A stretch of DNA of 64,000 bases from JACRPH01 sp041665465 (GTDB lineage Archaea > Nanobdellota > Nanobdellia > Woesearchaeales > GW2011-AR9): assembly GCA_041665465.1 (NCBI GenBank), contig JBAYIU010000001.1, positions 1,364,001 to 1,428,000 on the forward strand, in the 5' to 3' direction. The notes beneath the pieces were generated by a model. That model searched no databases and was not told the DNA's origin. It saw nothing but the letters and a program-made list of their open reading frames with translations. Position numbers and translations under genes: made by a program. This document shows positions 59,199 to 64,000 of the stretch, piece after piece. The stretch's first letter is position 1. The number at the start of each line of letters is the position of its first letter.

Positions 59199-59894
59199 AT
59201 GCTTATGGATAAGGTTTATTATATTGAAGATTACTTTATGTCTGGTATTATCTCTTTCTTAAAGGGACAAGGGTTTGCTAAAATTAATTTTGTTCCTTTG
59301 AACATTCCTTCTGATCCAAGAGAAGCTTTCGGGAAGAAAGTCAATTTTGCCATAGAGGAAGAATCTGCAGTATTGATTTGGGGAGACGGTTCTTTTCATC
59401 AGGCTAGTTATTATTTTAGTCCTTCGCAACCGTATTGTAAATCGGTTGATGATGCTCATCATGATTTTAAAGAATGTTATGAAAGTATTTCTTGTGCTAG
59501 TCATAATTTGGCCTTAATCAGAAATGATCCTCTTTTACAGGAATTAGAATTGTTAGGAGTAACTGAGGAAGATTCTCAACTTAATTCTTCTTCAAAAGTG
59601 AGGATTTGTTCCAGCTTAGGTTCAAACTTTTCTCGCAGATTAGTCCATAAGAGTATAGATTTAGATGTGATTTTTGGGTATCCTTGTTCAGAAAGTTATG
59701 CTTCAGGAAGGTTTACTTTTCCAGCAGTAATGAGTGCGTTTGAAGAAATTCTTAGAAATAATGACCTTAGTCGGTTAGATCTGGGTGGGTTAAGTAAATA
59801 TGCTAAGGATAGTTTAATTCCTTTAATTCATAAGGGTTATGGGATGAGGGAATATCGAGACCTGCTTACCTTATTTTTCGACTATCGTCATTAG
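59199..59894 (+). CDS. Arginase-fold (ureohydrolase-like) protein
   Basis: Three motifs of the arginase/agmatinase fold occur in order: IWGDGSFHQA (GDHS in the family, here with Gly in place of the metal-binding His), VDDAHHDFKECY (DAHxD) and KSIDLDVIFGYP (SxDxD). The manganese ligands DAHHD and DLD are kept, but the first His is missing, so the metal site may bind fewer ions. At 231 aa it is shorter than arginase (about 300). Related short members include histone-deacetylase-like and UPF0489-like proteins. The substrate is unknown. The ATG is 30 nt after a TATA-like TTTTTATAAAA, so the message may be leaderless. Confidence 0.6.
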   Translation: MLMDKVYYIEDYFMSGIISFLKGQGFAKINFVPLNIPSDPREAFGKKVNFAIEEESAVLIWGDGSFHQASYYFSPSQPYCKSVDDAHHDFKECYESISCASHNLALIRNDPLLQELELLGVTEEDSQLNSSSKVRICSSLGSNFSRRLVHKSIDLDVIFGYPCSESYASGRFTFPAVMSAFEEILRNNDLSRLDLGGLSKYAKDSLIPLIHKGYGMREYRDLLTLFFDYRH

Positions 59895-59922
59895 TGCTGG
59901 GTATTCAAACCATACCGTAATA

Positions 59923-59931
59923 TTTATAAAT
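59923..59931 (+). promoter_or_regulatory. TATA box of the eL21-Rpo4 operon
   Basis: TTTATAAAT at 59923-59931 lies about 27 nt before the eL21 ATG, so the operon message should start at or next to the start codon. Confidence 0.65.
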
Positions 59932-59953
59932 AAACTGTGGAATTAAAGTTAAC

Positions 59954-60247
59954 ATGGCAAACAGAGTAGGTTCATTTTTAAGAAAGACTAGGCAAAAGAT
60001 GCGCTTAGGTTACAAGGAAAAGGGAAAAATCTCTTTAAGTAAATACTTCCAAGAATTCAAAGAAGGCGAAAAAGTTGCTTTAAAGAATCATTCTTGCGTA
60101 TTAAAAGGACGCTTCTTCCCTCGTTTTCAAGGCATCACTGGAACTATCGCTGAGAAAAGAGGTAGCTGTTATGCTGTGGTCTTTCATGATCACGATAAAC
60201 TGAAGAAAGTGTTCGTTCATCCTATTCATCTAAAAAAACAGGAGTAA
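59954..60247 (+). CDS. rpl21e: Large-subunit ribosomal protein eL21
   Basis: The 97-aa basic protein has the eL21 layout: RVGSFLRKTRQKMRLGYKEKG, then the beta domain with GEKVALK, RFQGITGTIAEKRGSCY and VHPIHLKKQ. It binds 23S rRNA. It is the first gene of the classical archaeal eL21-Rpo4-DUF655 block and is followed 6 bp later by the Rpo4 gene. Length and motifs are normal. Confidence 0.96.
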   Translation: MANRVGSFLRKTRQKMRLGYKEKGKISLSKYFQEFKEGEKVALKNHSCVLKGRFFPRFQGITGTIAEKRGSCYAVVFHDHDKLKKVFVHPIHLKKQE

Positions 60248-60253
60248 ATTCAT

Positions 60254-60604
60254 ATGCCTAACCCCCAATTAGTAGAACAAAAATCTTTATCTTTAAGTGA
60301 GGTAAAAGTAATCTTACAAGATGCTGAGAAAAGGGATGGTCAACTAAATTATCTTTCTACTAAATCCAAAGAGTACTTAGAGACTTTTATTCCTTTATCC
60401 CCTGCTAAGAGAGAAGACTTGATTAAGAAGTTGGGAGAACTAGGAGTAACTAGGTTAAGGGACGAGATTGTAGCTAAAATTGCTGATTTCTTACCAAAAA
60501 CCGCTAATGATCTTAAAGTAGTATTACAGGCTTACACCATGACTCTGTCTAAGAAGGATCAGGACAGTATCTTAGAAGTAGTTGCCAAGTTTGTTAAAGA
60601 ATAA
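60254..60604 (+). CDS. rpo4: RNA polymerase subunit Rpo4 (RpoF)
   Basis: Helical 116-aa subunit with the family pattern LSLSEVKVILQDAEKRDG, LNYLSTKSKEYLE and LGVTRLRDEIVAKIADFLPK. Rpo4 forms the stalk of archaeal RNA polymerase with Rpo7 and is the counterpart of eukaryotic Rpb4. It has an AT-rich start (CATATG, no strong SD) only 6 bp after eL21, so coupling is likely. A stem-loop follows its stop at once. Confidence 0.92.
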   Translation: MPNPQLVEQKSLSLSEVKVILQDAEKRDGQLNYLSTKSKEYLETFIPLSPAKREDLIKKLGELGVTRLRDEIVAKIADFLPKTANDLKVVLQAYTMTLSKKDQDSILEVVAKFVKE

Positions 60605-60626
60605 GAAAAATGAAAAAACATTTTTC
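60605..60626 (+). terminator. Hairpin after rpo4
   Basis: GAAAAATG (60605-60612) and CATTTTTC (60619-60626) form a perfect 8-bp stem with an A6 loop, beginning one base after the rpo4 stop codon. The descending arm ends in five T then C, which suits termination of the two-gene transcript. Confidence 0.55.
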
Positions 60627-60749
60627 AATTATAAATAAAGGTAAAATACTTTATTTAAAATAAGAAAAAGGGGGAAAAGGTATTCTATAGCTAAATATAG
60701 GTTTAGAAAGCGCAATTTTTATTAATCCCAACAGAATACTTATCTATAT

Positions 60750-61310
60750 ATGGACCAAAATAAACCGATTGAACGAGAAGAGAAGGCTATTGTGCTTGAT
60801 TATCTAGAGCATGGATACCCATTTGATGATGGGGCTATGAAGACACCTATAGTACAAGCTCTTGGTTTAGTTCATCTTACTGTTCTTGAACTTATCCCAA
60901 AAAGAGGAATCGCTCTACAGCCGTTGCAGGAAGTGTACATTGGCGAAGGTAGACGGGATGAGATTCATCATATTAAAGGCAGAATCGGGGTTGAGAAGCT
61001 TACGGGTACAGCCAGAAATGAACTCCCTCATGCCATAGAAGCCGTGATTGATATGGACGAGAAGCGTTTTGTTGAATTCTTCAATAAAGCTCAGCCCTTA
61101 AGTATGAGAATGCACCAACTAGAATTAATTCCCGGATTTGGAAAGAAACATATGTGGGAAGTATTAGAAGCTAGAAAAGTTAAACCTTTTGAGAGTTTGG
61201 AAGACTTGAAAGAAAGGGTTAAACTATTACCTGATCCCAAAGCAGCAGTGGTTAAAAGAATCGTTTCTGAGCTAGAGGGTAAAGAGAAGTATCATCTGTT
61301 TACTAGTTAG
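60750..61310 (+). CDS. DUF655 protein (helix-hairpin-helix)
   Basis: The N-terminal OB-like part (VLELIPKRGIALQPLQEVYIGEGRRD, IKGRI) is followed by MRMHQLELIPGFGKKHMWEVLEARK, a helix-hairpin-helix. This is the archaeal DUF655 family, nearly always encoded after eL21 and Rpo4 and before the rRNA dimethylase gene. Its role is probably RNA binding in ribosome or polymerase biology. Here the usual rsmA does not follow, so the synteny is cut. A TATA-like element lies at the correct distance upstream. Confidence 0.92.
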   Translation: MDQNKPIEREEKAIVLDYLEHGYPFDDGAMKTPIVQALGLVHLTVLELIPKRGIALQPLQEVYIGEGRRDEIHHIKGRIGVEKLTGTARNELPHAIEAVIDMDEKRFVEFFNKAQPLSMRMHQLELIPGFGKKHMWEVLEARKVKPFESLEDLKERVKLLPDPKAAVVKRIVSELEGKEKYHLFTS

Positions 61311-61379
61311 TTATTTCTTTTATTATAGAAATGTTTATATCTTTCACTTTTTTAATGTCTCAATACAGAGGTGATTAAT

Positions 61380-61556
61380 ATGGTAAGAACAGCATCTGGT
61401 GTTGTAAAAAGCGTTTTAACACATGGTTCAGATAATTATATGGTTGTAGTCGAGATAGTTGGTGGAGGAACGCTTTCAATCGATTGCGACATGGAAGCCT
61501 ATTCTAAATTAGTAGGGATTAGGAAAGGAACTAAAATTGAAATATTGTTAAGTTAA
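61380..61556 (+). CDS. 58-aa small beta-rich protein
   Basis: From the ATG at 61380 the product is MVRTASGVVKSVLTHGSDNY, then MVVVEIVGGGTLSIDCDMEA and YSKLVGIRKGTKIEILLS. The pattern of short strands with KGTKIEI near the end resembles an OB or SH3-like barrel. GAGGTGAT just before the ATG is a strong SD. An in-frame GTG at 61371 lies inside that SD and is rejected. Transcription is probably from its own promoter. Function unknown. Confidence 0.6.
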   Translation: MVRTASGVVKSVLTHGSDNYMVVVEIVGGGTLSIDCDMEAYSKLVGIRKGTKIEILLS

Positions 61557-61573
61557 TCTTAACGATTATTTTT

Positions 61574-61660
61574 TCATTTCTTTGCTATTTTCCAGAATGT
61601 CTCAAAATACTTCTTAAATGACTTAGTCGCTTCTTCGTTTTCTAACAGAAATAACTTACC
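61574..61660 (-). pseudogene. 3' remnant of a TrmB-family regulator
   Basis: Leftward, this encodes KLFLLENEEATKSFKKYFE then TFWKIAKK and a stop. It matches the end of TrmB-type proteins in this window (FVIKNKNVAEGFKGYFDNLCKQSKK type; LVFEGLWNRAKLK). No start, helix-turn-helix or linker can be found upstream, because another gene (61656-62054) begins to overlap at once. It is an orphan 3' end. Confidence 0.65.
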
Positions 61661-62054
61661 ACCAGAACTGCCACTTCTGATCCTTCTTCTTTTCCTTTAC
61701 TAGATCATGCATGCCTGCTTTTTCTGCTTCACGCAATAAATGTCGAGCAACTCTTTTAATCCTTAGTCCATCAATATCTACATCATTCTGATGGTCTTCA
61801 TACTGAAACAACAATTTATCCATAAGTTTAGCTTGAGCATCAATATTAATCTGGACCACTCCTTGGGTAGCCACTTGACGTTCTCTTTCTAACTCTTCTA
61901 AATCTCCCAGTTGTTTCAGAAGTAGTTCTGTATCTTTCTTAGATTGGATTAAAGATTCAGCAATAGCTTGAATGTCAGTAAGTGCATCCACCTGCTTTTC
62001 GTGATGTTCTTTCTTAAACAGCTTCTTCCACCAACTCTTTTCGTACAAAGGCAT
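61656..62054 (-). CDS. Uncharacterised helical 132-aa protein
   Basis: I do not recognise this protein. It begins MPLYEKSWWKKLFKKEHHEK, is strongly helical with a coiled-coil stretch (LLLKQLGDLEELERERQV) and ends in KKDQKWQFWW. The Trp-rich basic ends could bind membrane. No signal peptide or membrane helix is seen. Its last codons overlap a TrmB-like remnant in another frame by about five bases, so the present C-terminus may date from that junction. It is upstream of nothing co-directional. Confidence 0.55.
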   Translation of the reverse strand: MPLYEKSWWKKLFKKEHHEKQVDALTDIQAIAESLIQSKKDTELLLKQLGDLEELERERQVATQGVVQINIDAQAKLMDKLLFQYEDHQNDVDIDGLRIKRVARHLLREAEKAGMHDLVKEKKKDQKWQFWW

Positions 62055-62121
62055 AATAAGGAGTAAAATTTACGGGATTATAAAGGTTTTTGTTGATTTC
62101 GCGGTTGTTTAACTTAAATCT

Positions 62122-62463
62122 CTAAAACTCTTCTTCACCTAAACTAAGAAGAACATTCTTTATCTCAGAAATCACTTTCTGTTGGTCTTTCTTCTCAGAC
62201 ATTCTTACAAACTTAATCAACAAGTTTTTGAGTTCTTCAGATTTAAGGAACTTTAATTTATACCCATCAGTTATGAAGTAGAATCGGAACTTTTCGTATC
62301 TCATTTCTTTAAGGAGAATCTTTCCAACATGGCACAACTCCTTCCCTTTGTAGGGGTTTTCTTCTAATGTTTCTAACAAATCAAGAATCTTGTTTCCTTC
62401 AGCCTCACTAAATTTCTTTTTAATCTCTTCCACAAAATAATCAGTAAAGAGTACCTGAACCAT
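62122..62463 (-). CDS. RelE/ParE-type toxin
   Basis: The 113-aa chain begins MVQVLFTDYFVEEIKKKF and continues KILDLLETLEENPYKGKELCHVGKILLKEMRYEKFRFYF, the strand-helix-helix-strand pattern of RelE-fold proteins. Basic/aromatic residues (RYEKFRFYF) occupy the usual catalytic face. RelE members cleave mRNA on the ribosome; ParE members act on gyrase. Archaeal origin favours RelE, but this is inference. An extra C-terminal helix (residues 85-113) is longer than usual. It follows the antitoxin gene by 2 bp. Confidence 0.82.
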   Translation of the reverse strand: MVQVLFTDYFVEEIKKKFSEAEGNKILDLLETLEENPYKGKELCHVGKILLKEMRYEKFRFYFITDGYKLKFLKSEELKNLLIKFVRMSEKKDQQKVISEIKNVLLSLGEEEF

Positions 62464-62465
62464 AA

Positions 62466-62657
62466 TTATTTCTTCAACTTGGCTCTGGCCTCTTTTACAG
62501 TAAGACAGTTAGTCGTATCCATAAGTAATTCTTGCAGCTGCCTCTCTTTAGCTGAATTAAGCAGCCTTGAAAGTACTTCATCATAAGTTTCTCCCTTAAT
62601 CCCAAACTCTTTGATCTGATCTCGAACCTCTTCTGAAATGGCAATGGTGGTAGTCAT
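62466..62657 (-). CDS. Antitoxin of the RelE-type pair (ribbon-helix-helix-like)
   Basis: The product begins MTTTIAISEEVRDQIKEFGI, then KGETYDEVLSRLLNSAKERQ, an N-terminal strand-helix-helix DNA-binding domain like RHH/VapB antitoxins (TTIxIs..v...L...k.....tyd.vi..Ll). The C-terminal helix (LTVKEARAKLKK) would wrap the toxin. I use the ATG at 62657, because GGTGA lies just before it and the in-frame GTG at 62666 lies inside that SD. Two operator-like palindromes precede it. Confidence 0.82.
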   Translation of the reverse strand: MTTTIAISEEVRDQIKEFGIKGETYDEVLSRLLNSAKERQLQELLMDTTNCLTVKEARAKLKK

Positions 62658-62668
62658 AATTTTCACCT

Positions 62669-62706
62669 ATAACGGTTATAATTAGTATAATGACTATAAT
62701 GGTTAT
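62669..62706. promoter_or_regulatory. Two palindromic operators of the toxin-antitoxin operon
   Basis: ATAACGGTTAT (62669-62679) is a perfect palindrome with one central base, and ATAATGGTTAT (62696-62706) differs at one position. They are 27 bp apart start to start and overlap the promoter. This is the usual design for autoregulation by an RHH antitoxin-toxin complex. Confidence 0.7.
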
Positions 62707-62812
62707 ATAAATCTTTCTGTGAAAAAGAGTGCAAATTCCAAAGTATCAGTACAAATTGTATCCCTCCCATTTTTACTAAACCTTTAAAAAGCACCCGAAT
62801 AACTTCCGTCTT

Positions 62813-63850
62813 ATGCTTACCCAGGAAGAAGTTAATATATTAAGAGAAGAAGTTCTTACTGCTAGAAATCCCCTTTTTATTTATGATGACGATCCGGATG
62901 GTTTATGTTCTTTCCTGATCCTATATAGAATGATTCGTGAAGGACACGGAACCATGGTTAAAACTTCTCCTAAGGTGGATGTTTCTTTCTTAAGAAGAGT
63001 AGAAGAATATCAACCGGATAAGATTTTTGTGTTGGATATGCCTTTTATAGATCAAGAGTTCTTGGACGGAGTTAAAGTTCCGGTATTCTGGATTGATCAT
63101 CATGATCCTCAACAGATGCATAAAGTTAAGTATTTTAACCCTAAGACCAGAGAACCAAATTCTTATTATCCTGTTACCTGGTTAGCCTACCAAATCTCTG
63201 GTAATCCTGAAGATTTGTGGCTAGCAACTACCGGGGTATTGTTTGACGCAGCTATGCCCAACTTTATTGGTGCTGCACAAGAAAAGTACCCTGAATTGAT
63301 TCCCTCAACTCCAAAAACAGTAGCTGAAGCAGTATACAAAATGCCTATTGGTAAATTAGTCAGAATATTCTCGTTCTTATTGAAAGGAGCAACTTCTGAA
63401 GTTAATCGGTGCATTAAGATTCTTTCCAGAATTAAATCTCCAGAAGAGATTCTTGAACAAACTACTTCTCAAGGCAAATTTCTTTACACTCATTATGATA
63501 AGATGGTTCATGCTTATGATAATATGTTAGAAAGAGCTAAGGAAAAAGTCACTCGAAGTAAATTGCTTCTATTTTATTATACCGAGCAAAAATGGTCTTT
63601 TACTTCTGATTTAGCTAATGAACTATTTTCGTTGTATCCTCAGAAAGTAATTCTCATCGCTAGAAACAAAAGTGGAGAGATGAAATGTAGTTTACGTAGT
63701 GATGCTCCTATTACTAAAGCTTTAGAGAACGCTTTAATCGGTGTAGAAGGATATGGTGGTGGACATCCCAAAGCTTGTGGTGTAGTAGTTAAAGAGAAAG
63801 ACTGGGAACAATTCTTGAAGAACCTTAAAAGAGAAATTAAGAAGATTTAA
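62813..63850 (+). CDS. DHH-family phosphoesterase (RecJ/NrnA-like)
   Basis: The motifs are FIYDDDPDGLCS (DxD-type motif I), KIFVLDMPF, WIDHHDPQ (the DHH signature), and the DHHA1 RNA/DNA-binding end GVEGYGGGHPKACGVVV. Two manganese ions are expected. Members include RecJ-like nucleases and NrnA-type oligoribonuclease or cyclic-dinucleotide phosphodiesterases, so the exact substrate is open. At 345 aa it resembles the archaeal short form. TTTAAAAAG at about 62783 lies 27 nt before the ATG, so the message is probably leaderless. Confidence 0.92.
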   Translation: MLTQEEVNILREEVLTARNPLFIYDDDPDGLCSFLILYRMIREGHGTMVKTSPKVDVSFLRRVEEYQPDKIFVLDMPFIDQEFLDGVKVPVFWIDHHDPQQMHKVKYFNPKTREPNSYYPVTWLAYQISGNPEDLWLATTGVLFDAAMPNFIGAAQEKYPELIPSTPKTVAEAVYKMPIGKLVRIFSFLLKGATSEVNRCIKILSRIKSPEEILEQTTSQGKFLYTHYDKMVHAYDNMLERAKEKVTRSKLLLFYYTEQKWSFTSDLANELFSLYPQKVILIARNKSGEMKCSLRSDAPITKALENALIGVEGYGGGHPKACGVVVKEKDWEQFLKNLKREIKKI

Positions 63851-63879
63851 ATATCTCTTCTTTTTCTCCTCTGACTGAA

Positions 63880-64000
63880 ATGTCTCTCTTTTCAAACTTG
63901 CTAATGCTGTTAATAGGATATAGCGGTATTCTGTTTGGGATTATCTTAAGCTATATTGCTCCGGAAGAATTATCCTCCGGAAAGAGGTATTTTATGTTGT
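63880..64000 (+). CDS. Membrane protein, truncated by the window edge
   Basis: The frame starts MSLFSNLLMLLIGYSGILFG, continues IILSYIAPEELSSGKRYFML and is open at the right edge. The first 27 residues form a hydrophobic helix followed by a short polar loop (APEELSSGKRY), and a second hydrophobic stretch seems to begin at the edge. The start lies 29 bp after the DHH gene stop, with no strong SD. A small multi-helix membrane protein is likely; its family cannot be named from the part visible. Confidence 0.7.
   Translation, partial: MSLFSNLLMLLIGYSGILFGIILSYIAPEELSSGKRYFML

Overview
The window is a gene-dense, AT-rich archaeal chromosome segment, most likely from a DPANN archaeon of the Woesearchaeota/Pacearchaeota type (inference, not a placement). 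Archaeal markers seen directly are eL37, an LSm protein, eL21, Rpo4, DUF655, translin, SRP54, Bud32, Elp3, a methanogen-type seryl-tRNA synthetase and an intron-containing tRNA. Many promoters carry TTTATAAAT-type TATA boxes about 26 nt upstream of an ATG, which implies leaderless mRNAs; others have GGAGG/GGTGA Shine-Dalgarno (SD) sites.

Layout. 0-12.3 kb: two AbrB-PhoU-like regulators, small lipoproteins, and a leftward operon pairing a radical SAM/SPASM enzyme with a membrane peptide that has a Cys-Gly tail. A 2-kb cassette (TrmB regulator, methyltransferase, small secreted protein) is bracketed by intact asnS and a diverged remnant of an asnS 3' end. 12.3-18.5 kb: a tRNA-Arg(CCU) gene that folds only if two introns are removed, then housekeeping genes (eL37, LSm, translin, phosphoesterase, U32/TrhP-like) and FHA proteins. 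18.5-25.7 kb: an 11-gene leftward operon with ten tandem paralogues of about 170 aa, each with an invariant VHG motif, followed by a receiver domain fused to PEP-synthase-like domains. 25.8-32.6 kb: a SemiSWEET-like protein, an FHA-caspase fusion, srp54 followed by a hairpin cluster and a second srp54-like 3' end, and a CcdA/DsbD-like protein.

32.7-44.2 kb: thioredoxin, HAD phosphatase, U32 hydroxylase-like protein, Bud32, an MnmC-like methyltransferase, a 119-nt nested palindrome, a membrane coiled-coil protein, a TrmB regulator, then an apparently leaderless 19-codon ORF with nine Ser codons upstream of type-2 SerRS and canonical SerRS. 44.3-57.4 kb: one 4365-aa surface protein. 57.4-64 kb: Elp3, an arginase-like protein, the eL21-Rpo4-DUF655 block, a TrmB-like 3' remnant, a RelE-type toxin-antitoxin pair, a DHH phosphoesterase and a truncated membrane protein.

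Themes. Translation and tRNA modification genes form the conserved background. The accessory content is unusual: a candidate RiPP-like operon, a ten-copy receiver-like family tied to a phosphotransfer fusion protein, a candidate serine-responsive leader peptide, and three places where the diverged 3' end of a gene lies stranded, suggesting insertion or gene replacement at gene 3' ends. Function assignments rest on reading motifs by eye; no database search was run.
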